Below are positions 1 to 11,890 of a stretch of 64,000 nt of DNA, piece by piece. This stretch comes from Latrodectus hesperus (taxonomy: Eukaryota > Arthropoda > Arachnida > Araneae > Theridiidae), in assembly GCA_037975125.1 (NCBI GenBank), contig CM075862.1, positions 77,109,960 to 77,173,959 of the forward strand, written 5' to 3'. The position numbers were made by a program, and so were the translations under genes. How positions within the stretch are numbered: the first letter of the stretch is position 1; every line of letters starts with the position of its first letter. A model generated the notes under the pieces. It was given only the letters and a program-made list of their open reading frames with translations, had not been told where the DNA came from and ran no database searches.

Positions 1-274
1 CACATATAAATACACAGACTTCAGCAAATATCTATATTTAGGGAAAGTCTCCAATGACTGTTTTCTTAAAATTTGGTTGCTGATGTGTTAGTTCCAGTTG
101 CAAAAATGCTAAATATTCAGTTAAGTATAAAATCTACTTTTTCAGAAATACATTTATTGACTTACAGGCTGAAAAGCACGCTATATATTCGGGCCTTAAG
201 GCCAAGACATGCATTTCTATAAAATGTGGGAAACGGTAGATTTTACACTCTCTTGGGGTCTTTTAATGCTGCTT

Positions 275-505
275 GTGCCAACTAGAATAGCCACTTTTCC
301 AACTGAATCATATTTAGGTTTGGAGTCCGACTTCCTCACTACACACATGCTCTAGGTACTCGTTTAAAGGTTAGGCAACCATTCACAAACCATTCATAAA
401 TATTAAGGACAAACACAGAAAGTACATCCATGCTCGAACCGGGATTCGAACCCAGGACCTATCCGCAGTCAGGCACGCTTGACAACAAGACAGGTTGGGC
501 GGCGA
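275..505 (-). mobile_element. SINE family B copy (tRNA-headed)
   Basis: Minus-strand SINE. The tRNA-like head lies at its right end, with a B box (GGGATTCGAACCC on the plus strand) near 440-453 and the A-box region near 470-503. The shared body (GTCCGACTTCCTCA near 326) and a shortened 3' tail lie at the left. A 16-17 bp imperfect duplication (GTCTTTTAATGCTGCTT at 258-274, GTCTTTAAGTCTGCTT at 506-521) flanks it, which supports retroposition. A short block before the tail is deleted relative to other B copies. Confidence 0.8.
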
Positions 506-521
506 GTCTTTAAGTCTGCTT

Positions 522-1808
522 AAATATTTAAATGTGAAACAAAAGTCATTGTGTTCTATCAAAATTGATCTATTCAAGATTATCAAAGTTTTTGTCACGA
601 TGAATTCATCCAACCGTCTTAAAACACAATGGAACTTTTAATTTAATTTTATTTTTTCAAGATAGAATTCTGTAATTGGGGCGCAAATGTTATTCATGAA
701 ACATAGTACACAAACACATAATGTAACATTTTAAAGTTTAAAAAAAAAATTTTTTTTTTAATATTTTTGCCTTTGCAACTATAAAAGTAACCTTTCAGAA
801 AGCAGCACTAATGAGTATTTTTAATACATTCACATTTGAGTAAGGTATTAAAATCTAAATAATGCATATTCACAACACACACTAGTGGTATAGCTTACAT
901 TGAATATTAAAGATGAATTTGTCACAATCAATAAAACAATATCAAAATCATCACTATCGAACTGAGCTAGACTTCAAAATAACGTGCCTAGCTACCTGTT
1001 AAGAAGTACTTAGATGAAACTCTTCTATTGTGCAGCAGCACGATCTTTTCTCCCCTCAGAATATGCCCCCCACCTATTATCCAGTTATGTACCCCTTTCT
1101 TTACAGGGAGAAATCTGGGTCAGGGCAAACTTCCACCATCGCATTTCCTTAGCCCAGCCTTTTCAAGATAGGATTTTATTCAGTTTATGGATGGGAAAAA
1201 AAGATAATGATAAGAGATAACAGGAGAATCCTTTTAACTAGGTATGTGGGGTGGTGAACATAAAATTCTGTGAATTTTTTTTTTTTTAACTTTCAGGATT
1301 ATTCTTCTCTCGCTAAAATGTGTGAACCCAAGAAGCACACGTCTATTGATATTTATATAGATGGCCAATGTTAAAAAATAGAGAAAGAAAAGAAATGTAA
1401 TATTTTTTTGGACGAAAAAAAGGATTGTGCAATTCAATAAAACATCACACAAAATATTTCCCATTTTTCAATCAATAATACTTGTAATATATCATGGAAT
1501 AGTGGTATTCTTGAGGTGAAATACATTAATATTATATTAGTGTTATAGCTGTATTTAAGCAAATTAGAAACAGCATTTTTATAATTTCAGCAGGAAAAAT
1601 TACAATTTAAAATGATTTTGTTAATTTAAAGTGTATACACAAGTTTATACACTTTAAAAATAAACGTAATCATATTAGATTATCTAAATTAAATCGGAAT
1701 CATATTAGAACGTTCATCCTACGAAAGTCATTATCACTAAACTGTTTACCCAAAAGGCGACAATTTAAGTTTAACTTATAATGTCTTAAGTCACTTGAAC
1801 TAGAAATA
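522..1808. other. AT-rich DNA without a recognisable gene
   Basis: Low-complexity A/T runs (for example near 738-765 and 1268-1290) with no ORF resembling a known protein. The 68-codon ORF at 1014-1220 has no recognisable motif. Confidence 0.6.
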
Positions 1809-1810
1809 TA

Positions 1811-2060
1811 CAGGGTGATTATAAAAAAACTTTGCCAATATCTGCACTTCTAGCGTCCATTCTATTTAACCGATCAAGATGATATTTCAAATATAGTTCT
1901 TTTGAGATATGCGCTCGAGATTCTGTGAATGGCAACACAGTGGCCCTCGCGGTTACAGTTATAGTGACAGAAACTCGAAATTTTCGAATGGCAACGCCTA
2001 CTTTTTACCATCGCAAAATGTTCAGCACATGCGAAAACCCTAAATAGCGTTGAAACGGTA
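1811..2060 (+). repeat. Left 250-bp terminal inverted repeat
   Basis: This arm pairs with 2570-2819. It begins CAGGGTGATTATAAAAAAAC and ends TTGAAACGGTA. Short ORFs in the two arms give the same peptide (ending in RISSAYLKRTIFE), which reflects repeat identity and not coding. Confidence 0.9.
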
Positions 2061-2435
2061 TTTAGGGTTGAGTTGCGTCGGCTGAATGCACTCAATGACA
2101 TTGTTTGGATGCAAGATGGCGCACCTCCACATATAGCGAGGTCAGTTAAAAGGCTCCTGGATCAGCATTTTGGTGATCGCATCATCTCACGCTATTATCC
2201 TTTTCCGTGGCCTGCGCGATCCCCAGATCTGACGCCTATGGATTTCTGGTTTTGGGGCTATCTCAAATCCAGAGTTTATCTGTGCAATCCTCAAACATTG
2301 TCGGACTTAAAGGATTCTATACGGCGTGAGATCGGAAACATCCCTCGTGCCATGTTGCGTGCAGCGACATTGTCCACCGTCTCCCGCATGCAATGCGTAA
2401 TTGCCTGTGATGGCACTCATGTGGAAAATGTTTGA
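2060..2435 (+). pseudogene. C-terminal transposase fragment (DDE, Tc1/mariner superfamily)
   Basis: About 120 residues remain open. WMQDGAPPHIA contains the second catalytic Asp. WPARSPDLTPMDFWFWGYLK is the conserved block that follows it. A helical tail (LKDSIRREIGNI) and a HVENV end complete the piece. Family members are usually around 350 residues or more, so the DNA-binding domain and the first catalytic Asp are missing. It sits between the two long TIRs, so an internal deletion is the simplest explanation. The apparent start lies just inside the left arm and is not a genuine initiation site. It cannot be active alone. Confidence 0.85.
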
Positions 2436-2569
2436 AATTAATAAAGATTTTTTTCTCTATGTGTTCTCATCATTGAGCAGTGTCTTGTCTCTGTCGTATG
2501 CATTATTCCTCCGTGCTCCTTGAAGAACTGTTTGTATGTGTATAACACGTCGGTTTTCGGACATATCGG

Positions 2570-2819
2570 TACCGTTTCAACGCTATTTAGGGTTTTCGCA
2601 TGTGCTGAACATTTTGCGATGGTAAAAAGTAGGCGTTGCCATTCAAAAATTTCGAGTTTCTGTCACTATAACTGTAACCGCGAGGGCCACTGTGTTGCCA
2701 TTCACAGAATCTCGAGCGCATATCTCAAAAGAACTATATTTGAAGTATCATCTTGATCGGTTAAATAGAATGGACGCTAGAAGTGCAGATGTTGGCAAAG
2801 TTTTTTTATAATCACCCTG
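2570..2819 (-). repeat. Right 250-bp terminal inverted repeat
   Basis: Reverse complement of 1811-2060 with a few substitutions. It ends AATCACCCTG, followed by the TA target duplication. Confidence 0.9.
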
Positions 2820-3020
2820 TATATCAATCGGATACTATGGTGGACACATATTTTCGTTACAAAAATAATAAAGCAAATTCTATTAAAACATATACATAGC
2901 ATTAAAATGAAATTTTAATATTTTACAACAATTTATGTCTTAATTTATATTTCTTATAAACGATGAGTAAAGTCAATTTTATTTTACTAAACAAATAAAA
3001 CGAAAATCAAATCGAATATA

Positions 3021-4616
3021 CAGTCAATCACAAAAGTCTACATACAACCTTAAAAAAGGGCACATTTCAAAACCGAGTTATATTCAACTTGCAAAATCGA
3101 ATAAATATTTTCTTTTTCACTAAAAATTGTGATTTACGTAATTAAAAAAGTTTCAAACTATCATCTTCTGGGAAATTATGTGAATATGTAAAAAATAGCG
3201 CGTCACAAAAGTCAGCATACACACGATTGGTTGAGAAGAGCAAATTTACATATGAAGATTTGTGTTGAAGGTTATTTAAGTTTGAGGTGGCACTTTTGTA
3301 GTTAGTGGATCGTTAGTATTTTCCGTGATATTACAATAGCGAATTGCTTTAAAATGAACCAGGGAAAAGAAACATCTTTAAAACTTCGATATTTGGGAGT
3401 AAAATTGAAATGTGAAAATAAATCTTACTCCAAAATTGTAAACAAAAGTTGGTCGACTGTGCAAACAATCTAACAGAAATTTTGTGAAACGCGGACATGT
3501 GCTCAACAAATCTCGATGTGGTCGTCCAAGGAAGCTCAATGATCGAGAGGCAAGAGCCATTGTAAGAAAAGTGAAGAAAAATCCAAGAATTAGTGCCCCA
3601 AAATTAGCGGATCAAATTGCAACAGAAATTGGAAAGCAGGTACACACCCAGAAAATGTTCTTAGAATTCTTTGATCGGCCGGCTACAATGGCAGAGTTCC
3701 CAGAAGAAAACCATTCGTATCATCTGTAATCGAAAGAAAAGACTTGCCTTTGCTTCTGCACATATTGACAAGGATTTTGAGTTTTGGAAAACAGTTTTGT
3801 TCACCAATGAGAGCAAGCTCAACGTTTTTGGAAATGATGGCCGGAGAAAAGTTTGGAGGAAAAAAGCACAGAAATGAACCCCGAGAATTTGACTCCCACC
3901 GTAAAACAAGGTGAAGGCAGTGTGATGGTTTGAGGTGCCATGGCCGCAACTGGAGTTAGAATTTGGTTTTCATCGAGAGCACTATGAATCGCTTTGGATA
4001 TTTGAAGATTTGCAAAGCAACCTACATGAATCAGTCAGAAAATTGGAACTTGGAACAAGTTTGTCTTCCAACAAGACAATGATTTTAAGCACACAGCAAA
4101 CATTGTGAAGGAATGGCTGCTCTACAAGACGGCCTAACACAGTTGCATTCACCTCCACAGTCTCCAGACCTTAAGCCTATCGAACACATTTGGGAGGAAG
4201 TCGACAGAAAAATACAACAACCACTCCAGCATCGAAACCTTAAAGAAGGCTATGCAGCTGGCTTGGTCCCAAATTTCATCTGAAACAACAAAGAACCTGG
4301 TGAATTCGATGCCAAACCGAATGTGTGCAGTCATTGCTTCAAAGGGAGGGCCTACCAAGTATTAATGGTATTTTTATTTTTGTTTATTGCCAAAAATTTG
4401 AGTTTCCTGTCTCTGTATGCAGACTTTCGTGACACAAATAATTTGAAACGTGTGTTATTTTCATTACGTTTTAACAAATATGTTGATAATTTTATTTATT
4501 TATTCTGAGTTATTATGAGAAATAATTGTGAAAATAAAATTGAATTTTCGAAATTATCAGTTATTTTCAAAATATACGAAAATTAGAGTATGTACGTAGA
4601 CTTTTGTGACTGACTG
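3021..4616 (+). mobile_element. Decayed Tc1-family element
   Basis: A 1596-bp element, normal for Tc1. The ends are inverted (CAGTCAATCACAAAAGTCTA at 3021; TGTGACTGACTG at 4605-4616) and TA flanks both sides (3019-3020, 4617-4618). It carries a transposase with several frameshifts. The TIRs differ at several bases, which fits an older insertion. Confidence 0.92.
3354..4365 (+). pseudogene. Tc1 transposase pseudogene
   Basis: Begins MNQGKETSLKLRYLGVKL at 3354 and ends with a typical Tc1 C-terminus (VIASKGGPTKY, stop at 4363-4365). Recognisable blocks are the N-terminal helix-turn-helix and linker (RGHVLNKSRCGRPRKLNDRE near 3490), the first catalytic block (LFTNESKLNVFG near 3795) and the GEGSVMV*GAM block near 3910. 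At least one in-frame stop and several frameshifts break it, and the region around the second Asp and the Glu is scrambled. The span (about 337 codons) equals an intact Tc1 transposase, so decay was by point changes and small indels. Confidence 0.9.
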
Positions 4617-4618
4617 TA

Positions 4619-6154
4619 TCGGTTAAACACAACAATATTTTGAAAACCATCTTATTTCGGAATTTGTGACTGAGATATTGATTGTAATTATTACAGTTAC
4701 ATTGTTATTACAATATTATGCAATTGATATGCATTCAAATTTGCATTTGTAACTGTTTTCTTTCTTTAATTAATATTTAAATTGAATGAATTGAATTTGA
4801 AAGTTATCATTAAAATATTTTTACAAAATAATTAATTGCTGATTTTATTTATTTATATTTCTTCTTCATAAAAGAAGGTTTCAACGTGTCAGATAATAAA
4901 TTGACATTAATAGAAAAGAAATCTTGGTATATAATTCAGATCAACTGAATTAAGTAAAATTACAATTTTAAGAGTGGTTTAAAAAAATGCACTGTATTCA
5001 AAGTTCCACAATTTCAAGAAAAAAGAACTTCTTCATTGCAAAAAAAAAAAAAAGTTTAAACTTGCTAATAATTTACCATAATTTTCAGATTTACATTAAC
5101 AGATAATACGTGAAGCAGATTTAAGTAGAAAAAAGAATAACAATTTCTCTTTATCAGAAATTTGACTACCCAAGATAATTTAGAGATTATTAGAATAAAT
5201 ATACATTAATTTAAATTAAATTTTAATATTTCAGGAATGTTTTTGATGAATTATCAGGAATATTTCATTTGGCAAATTTTATACACACAAGCCACACATG
5301 TTATAAAAGCAACAAAAAAAAAAGATTTTTTTTTTTGAAGATTTATACGTTGACACAAATATAAACGCCCCACACACAACAAGTCTATATTTATTACAAG
5401 AGGTAAGCACACAAACAAGTTTTAATCATCACTATGTGAGAAGCTACATGTAAAAAAAAGCGCAGCCAACCCTTAAAAAAAACATCCAACCCTGAATAAA
5501 AGGACGAGTGGTACCAGACTTACGGAAAGTTGGCAGGCACATTAATCATTCCAAGCCCACGACGTGAAATATGACGCCCCGTCTTTCAACTAGTCAAAAA
5601 TCAGAGAACAAATGTTAAGTATTTCATTAAAAAATAGTTTATTACAAAGTAGGAAACAGTTTGGGCTTGGAGAGAATTCACGCCAATGTAAACTTTACAT
5701 CAGCAGACGTGTACAGTGTAAGATAACATTTCTCGTTAAGCCTAACATGGCGTTGAACATTGCTGCTTTATAAATATTACTAGTAGAATGTATACTGTGT
5801 TATGATCTGTAGCCTAACAGAAGAATTCAGATATCGATTTAACAATAGCAAAAAGAATAAATAAGAAATAAAATGGAACATGAATATTCAAATTTTATTT
5901 CTCAATATATTATTAAAGAAAACAATTTAAAACTAATATTTTGTTGCACTTAAAACTTATTTTATAAATTTTACAACCTGAGCATCAACAGAATTTATTT
6001 AAAATGGATAAAATCGAATAAAATATTTAAAATTTTTATTTATTTATTTATTTTTTTAATTTCAAAAAGAAATAGAAGATTTCATAGATTCTTCTTGGTA
6101 TTGACACATCAATATTTTTCTTTTGATAACTTGAAAATTTATTGCTTGAAACAA
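4619..6154. other. AT-rich DNA without a recognisable gene
   Basis: Long A/T homopolymer stretches. The stretch near 5500-5600 is less biased but has no ORF or repeat that I recognise. Confidence 0.6.
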
Positions 6155-6165
6155 ATTCTAGAGGA

Positions 6166-6343
6166 TTGGTTTGTTTGTCGCTCAACGGTCATTCTTTTGC
6201 ACACGAGGGCTAATTAGACCGGGACCAACGGTTTAAGGTAGATTCCGAACCACTACAAACATGCATGCCCAAGGTGGGATTCGAACCCACGAACTGTTGA
6301 ACCGAAGGCAAAATCGCTAACCATTTGGCTGCCAGCTCGGCAT
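6166..6343 (-). mobile_element. SINE family H copy with 11-bp TSD
   Basis: Minus-strand SINE of about 178 bp. The tRNA-like head is at the right, with a B box (GTGGGATTCGAACCCAC on the plus strand near 6271-6287) and an A-box-like segment near 6320-6340. The tail, at the left, carries TTTGTTTGTCGCTCAAC. A perfect 11-bp duplication (ATTCTAGAGGA at 6155-6165 and 6344-6354) fixes both ends. Related copies lie at 54535 and 59068. Confidence 0.88.
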
Positions 6344-6354
6344 ATTCTAGAGGA

Positions 6355-7396
6355 AAATCGAATTAACGAACAGTTGGAACCAAAAACCACAGCACCAATC
6401 ATTTACGTGAGGATCGAATTTCTTCACAAATGATAAGTAATATTAGAAAAAAAAGCAAGTCAATATCAATATTTAATCAATCAATAACAATTAGAAACAA
6501 AATAAATAAGGTAACAGAAAAAAAAGTATTACGATTTTAATTTGGCAACAACACAAAAAAATAATTTTTTTAATTCCAAAACTTTTCCTACAAGGTATAC
6601 TAAAGTCACTTTTCGAAGTAGTCACACAGTCAGCATGATTTTAAATGTAAAATAAGAAAAATGTCAATTTCAGCCGGTCAAAATGCAGCCTTACCAATTT
6701 CAGGCAATCATAACGTATTTTATAACAACTATATTTTCTTAACAAACATGAGACTGACCAAATCAGATTTTCCCAATTAACAGTGCTTACGCAGCAAAAT
6801 AATGTTTCAACTCATAATCACAATACTACGAAATTAAACACAACATATAAGCATTTAAGAAATTCATCTGTGAAAGAAAAGTCGCAGTTGCATTTCCAAA
6901 AAAGAATATCTTTAAGAACATTCAGATTAAGCATATGTAACTCAAAGATTGTTCAGATAAAATTATTGACATAATTGTGTTTTCTTTAAATATACATAAC
7001 AAATGCGTTTATGAAAAAATATATAACATAATTGTGTTTATTAAAAATTTAATCAAAGATTCTTAATACAATTTTTTCCTAATTCGAATAATAGGATGGC
7101 ATAAAGGAGAACAAGATACACCTCAAATATATTTGAAATAATGTAATTAGAGTCAAATCATCCAAAAAAAAAATTTGCGAGTCAGTTTAACACACAACCT
7201 GCATTCTTTTTAATTCTCTAATTAATCAAAACTAAATGGAATTCGATATTACTTTACCCCACATTATATGTAATTAAAAACCATCAATTCACTATTTTAC
7301 GAAAAAATATTTTTAATGGTAAGAAAAATTCTTCGTCAATTTCAGTTAACAGAAATTATAAATATCGGAAAAGAAAGAAATGGTATTAACTGATTC
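6355..7396. other. AT-rich DNA without a recognisable gene
   Basis: No repeat or coding signal recognised. The 63-codon ORF at 6783-6974 shows no motif. Confidence 0.55.
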
Positions 7397-7408
7397 ATTA
7401 ATAGTTAT

Positions 7409-7719
7409 GTTGTTGTAACTTATGACACTTGGACAAGCCAAGCTCGCTGTGTCATTGGCTATACGAATTTATGTCAGTAGGTGGCACCACTAGAGGATCC
7501 ACTCCGTCAATTTTGACATTGATCTGAAGGGGAGGAAATTTTCTCCAGACCATTGCACCCATGGTAACTGCTCAAGGACCGACCACAGGACTTTCGATTC
7601 CACAGATTTAACGAGCACGTATATCGCATGTACTCGGTGGATCTTTGACGGCATTGGGAATCGAACCCCACCCTTCCGGATGGTGGGCCGATGCCATAAC
7701 CACTAGGCTACAACGGCCC
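7409..7719 (-). mobile_element. SINE family C, full-length copy with 12-bp TSD
   Basis: Minus strand. The head at the right has a B box (GGGAATCGAACCCC on the plus strand near 7659) and an A box near 7700 (CCACTAGGCTACAACGG on the plus strand). The body includes CGAGCACGTATATCGCATG on the plus strand near 7613. The 3' tail at the left reads, on the minus strand, CTTGGCTTGTCCAAGTGTCA then a CAA-rich end. The flanks ATTAATAGTTAT (7397-7408) and ATTAGTAGTTAT (7720-7731) are an 11/12 TSD. Confidence 0.9.
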
Positions 7720-8611
7720 ATTAGTAGTTATTTATTCTTTAACAAATATAAAATCTGTAAAAAAAACTCGAAAACAAATTCCTTTTTAATAAATAATTTT
7801 TGATGAAAATTTTTTTTAAAAATTGTTTTACATAAAATATTTATATTAACATGATTTGATTGAATAAATATTCAGTCAAAGTGATTCTAAGAATCACCGA
7901 ACTGCTAGATGAACGACTACCTGATCTTCAATTAAAAAATTCGCGTCTTTAATTCTCAGCTGAACAGAGGATTGTTGTAGAAATTTTATGCCCATTTTAA
8001 AACACAAATCCATGACACTTGTAGGTAAAATCTAACTGTATAATTAAATGAAAACAAATACCGTATCTAACTGTGTGCCAAATGGTAAAATTACAATGAC
8101 GATGACATGGTAGATGTCGTAATTTGTAGTAATGGGCTACTGGTGATGGTCTGGCTCATCAAAAATAAAACAATTAAAATGATACATTTTGAAATTTTGA
8201 ATCCGGCGAAAACTCGAGAGAACGTCAATGTTTAATATGTTTTCTTTAAAATTTTCACATTGCCACAGAAGTTATATTAAGACAGCAAAGAAGTGAGACA
8301 CTATGGATAATCTTAGTTGGGTCACAATTACGTATCAATAGTAAAGTAGGTCACATAAACTTGTAACCAGCGGCGGCTATGACGAACTGAAATTTCTTGT
8401 CCACAGCATATTCCAATATCAGCAGTTTGACAAAGAAATCATTTTTTAATAACGAATTTTAATTAAAATGGCAACCACGAATCACGAGGACATTTTTTAG
8501 TTTTACCTTCTAATCTAATATTATTTACTTACAAGTCATTTCAAATCAATTATTCTGAATGAATTGTTTACATTATTAAACAAGATTTATTCGGCATAGA
8601 TGCCGTATAAT

Positions 8612-8831
8612 CCAGGATTCCAAATTCTTAATTTTTTTTTGGCGATGAAGGAATGTTGCCAAGATGACGTATTGTGACGTGCGCGATGACGTAAATACTA
8701 GGGTTGCCAAAATAGAATTTTCAGCGCAATTTTTATAGGTTTCCATATTTATGATGTAATAAAATCCAGGTTTCCAGATACATATGAATATCAACTAAAA
8801 AAATCACCAAACTCTTAATTTGGCATCCTGG
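8612..8831. repeat. Candidate MITE-like inverted-repeat unit
   Basis: The left end CCAGGATTCCAAATTCTTAA and the right end (reverse complement CCAGGATGCCAAATTAAGAG) match imperfectly over roughly 20 bp. An internal CCAGGTTTCCA lies at 8766. No clear TSD was found, so the call is tentative. Confidence 0.4.
8665..8692. promoter_or_regulatory. Three TGACGT half-CRE motifs in 28 bp
   Basis: TGACGT occurs at 8665-8670, 8675-8680 and 8687-8692, inside the candidate MITE. The motif matches the ATF/CREB half site. Function is inferred from the motif only. Confidence 0.25.
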
Positions 8832-10482
8832 ATCACACGACATCTGAGCAATTTATTCAAATAGTATAATTTACAGACAGGTTTATTTAACAGATAGAAT
8901 TTACTTCGAATGGAATTAAGATATTTTACGCCGTACTGTAAAACATTACAACATCTACAAAAATGACGTATATATTAATATATAAAACATAAAAAAAAGA
9001 ATTAATCACTTAAAGTTGACAACCATTTCGATTCCTAAAAGCTACCCACGGAAAAAAAGATTAAAAGAATTGTATGTGTTTACCACTCTCTCTTCAAATT
9101 TGGCACACATACGCCTACGTTTTGTAAGTCTTTATGTTATAAGAGTAACTGAATTCTTCACACATAATGCACTGCGTAAAAGCTGACAAAAATTCATAAA
9201 AATGAAATTAACATGATAAATCTACGTGTCTTTTATTTTTGATTTTGATTAATGATATGTATACACACATATTGTGTTTTATTATTATTCTCATTATTCT
9301 TCTCAGAATGAATAGAAAATATTACAGCCGCAAAACTGGAAAGAATTTTACTCCCTAATACAAATGCGGTTTTCCCATAAAAAGATAAAAGGTTAAATTA
9401 TTCGCGGAGTATTTCATCACCTAATATAAACATAATTTTTAGCAAGGAAATAGATGCCAAATCAATTACAAAAAATTAATACAAGTGTAATTTCTTGTAA
9501 ATATCATACAGTTCCTAACTTCATTGAAACGGTAATATTTATTACACTTTTATAAGTTGGGAATATTTAGTCACAGAAGCAAAAATCAAAGTATGGTTGT
9601 GTAATCATAAATGTACTTGGTGGTTAAAAATCAATGCATTTAAAGTGAAGAGTGTTATATACAATTCTCCAAGACTTATTAATATAAGCACTGTGGTCGC
9701 TATTGTTTTTTGTATTTTATTTTACATAAATTTCAAAGTAATTTTGTTAACATAACAATTTCACAAAAAAAGTATTATCACACAATTTATGATTTTGGCA
9801 ATATCGTGAGATTTTTCGTATTACATATGTTTCTAGTTCCTTAAATCAAGAACTTGATGGTTTTAATGGCGCAAGGTATCAACAACTTGAACATTATCCT
9901 GTGAGTTTGATTAGACGACATGTTTGATTTCCTGGATGTCAGAAATCCGATTACTACAGATAAACCACCCTGGATGCTTATTCCGTCCGGTCGATGGTCG
10001 ATAGTTGTTAGGAGTACTCCTACATACCTTAGGCGTAGCGATCAATTATCAATATTTTGCAATTTTTGACGTTGCGATTTAATAAGTGGTGTTTGCATGT
10101 CAACTTTCATCGACAATTAAAAATAGCAGCGTTTATTTCTGTGGCTAAATAACAAAAAATTAGTAATCAGAAAAATTCAAGATGACAGATTAATAGGAAA
10201 TAAAGAAGATCCATTTTTTCTTCTAGATGAAGTTTTAACATATTATATTTCTGGTTAAACAAACATTTAGTTGTTGAAATTTATACCGAATAATTTCTAT
10301 TATTTCACTGTCGAACTACAGTAGCGACCGCATTGTCAGCTGATGTTAAAATAATGGAATAATTGTTTTCAATTTATCAGAGAAAAGTAAAATAAGAGCA
10401 ATAGATCTATAGAACTAGCATCTTTTTTAAATATGTTATTAATTGAAACTTTTGACTATAATTATCATTCCTTTTAATACTA

Positions 10483-11888
10483 CACTACTGGCCATTAAAA
10501 TTGCTACACCAAGAAGGAATGCAAATAACAGAACGATATTTATTGGACACATACATTATAGTGGAAAGAACAAGTGATTAAATTTACAGGAAATTAGGAT
10601 GTATAGATCTTGAGAAAACAGTACCCAGAGCAGACACCTCTGGCTGCAATAACAGCATTTATCCGCCTAGGCATGGAGTCAAACAGAGATTGTATGGCAT
10701 GTACGGGGATCTCAGTCCATGCAGCTTCAATACTATGCCACAGTTCATCGACAGTAGTGGATGGTGAATGATGGCGTGCCAATCGCTCGGCAACCATTGA
10801 CCACACATTCTCAATTGGTGACAGGTCAGGAGAACGTGCTGGCCAGGGTAACAGTCGAACCTGTTCTGTATCAAGGAAGTTCAGAACAGTACGGGCAACA
10901 TGCGATCGTGCATTATCCTGTTGAAACAAAACATTAGGGAGACCTCGAAGATAGGGCAGAGCCACGGGCCTTAACATATCGGAAATGTAACGGTTGCTGC
11001 TCAAAGTGCCGGTAATGCGAACAAGAGGTGATCGAGACGTGTATCCAATGGCACCCCTTACCATCACTCCAGCAGATGGGCCAGTATGGCGATGTCCAAT
11101 GCAAGCTGGCAATGCGCGTTCTCCACGATGCCTCCAAACGCGGATGCGGCTATCATGGTCCTGTATACAGAACCGAGATTCATCTGTAAAGATGACGTGA
11201 TGCCATTCCCGCGTCCAGGTTCGTCGCTGATTACACCATTGAAGGCGCTCCTGTCTGTGACGCAGCGTCAATGGTAGCCGAAGCCATGGTCGCTGTGCAG
11301 ACAATCCATGCTGCTGCAAACGTCGTCGAACTTTTCGAGCTGAAACTTGTTGCCTTACAAATGACTCCATTTCTCGACTCAAGGTTCGTGATGTGGCTGT
11401 ACGATCCCTTGTGACCATGCGGATAAGATGTCTATCTTCTCTGCTGTTAGTGATGGGGGTCGCAGAGATCCTGCATGACGTTCCGTATGATTGTCCTGAA
11501 CCCATCGATTCTATATTCTGCTAACAGTCATGGGGTCTCGACCGACGCGAGCAGCAATATTGCGGTACGATAAACCGCAATCCCGGTAGGCTATAATCCT
11601 TCCTCGATCAGAGTAGACACGTGCTGATAGGCATTTCTTCTTCTTACACGAGGCATTACAACAACTTTCTTTGCCGAAAACAATGTTGAAACGGAAATTG
11701 AGTATGAGATAACTGCTGTCAAATCTCTGGTTTTATACACATTGTAGATGTCGCTACTGTCGCCTGCTTTGTATGAATGCGCTGAAAATCTAATCATTTG
11801 CATATCACAGCAAGTTCTACCTGTCATGCAAATTTCACGTGTGTGGTGTGCCGCTTTCCTGGTGTAGCAATTTTAATGGCCAGTAGTG
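10483..11888 (-). mobile_element. Tc1-like element, nearly intact
   Basis: A 1406-bp element with perfect 29-bp TIRs (CACTACTGGCCATTAAAATT and onward; mirrored at 11860-11888) and TA on each side (10481-10482, 11889-11890). It is the best-preserved DNA transposon in the window. The transposase on the minus strand retains its whole catalytic domain. Confidence 0.95.
10594..11656 (-). pseudogene. Tc1-like DD34E transposase, broken in the N-terminal domain
   Basis: The likely original start is MPRVRRRNAY at 11656. A one-base shift follows. The HTH region reads on (RGRIIAYRDCGLSYRNIAAR) to an in-frame TAG after MTVSRI, and a second shift near 11470 leads into the long open frame at 10594-11505 (303 codons). 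The catalytic blocks are present in order: FTDESRFCI (Asp 1), QQDNARSHVA (Asp 2) and SPDLSPIENVW (Glu, 34 residues on). The usual MVWGAI reads MVRGAI, replacing a conserved Trp. The total span of about 350 codons matches an intact family member. Two shifts, one stop and one substitution separate it from a normal reading frame, which implies recent activity. This copy is probably inactive as it stands. Confidence 0.93.
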
Positions 11889-11890
11889 TA

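Larger units (their letters stand above)
1811..2819 (+). mobile_element. IS630/Tc1/mariner-superfamily deletion derivative with 250-bp TIRs
   Basis: A 1009-bp element bounded by TA on both sides (1809-1810, 2820-2821). Its arms, 1811-2060 and 2570-2819, are near-identical inverted repeats starting CAGGGTGATTATAAAAAAAC. The interior keeps only the C-terminal third of a transposase, so the copy is non-autonomous. The few differences between arms suggest a fairly recent insertion. TA target use and the DDE motifs place it in the superfamily; the exact subfamily is not certain. Confidence 0.9.
7732..10480. other. AT-rich DNA; one candidate MITE, no gene
   Basis: No coding signal. The exceptions are the small inverted-repeat unit at 8612-8831 and a more balanced stretch near 9880-10060 with no recognised homology. 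Confidence 0.55.

Noticed and set aside
1874..2101. Matching 75-codon ORFs at 1874-2101 and 2520-2756
   Set aside because: They give the same peptide only because they lie in the two arms of one inverted repeat.
10994..11277. Plus-strand ORFs inside the Tc1-like element
   Set aside because: They are antisense to the transposase catalytic domain.
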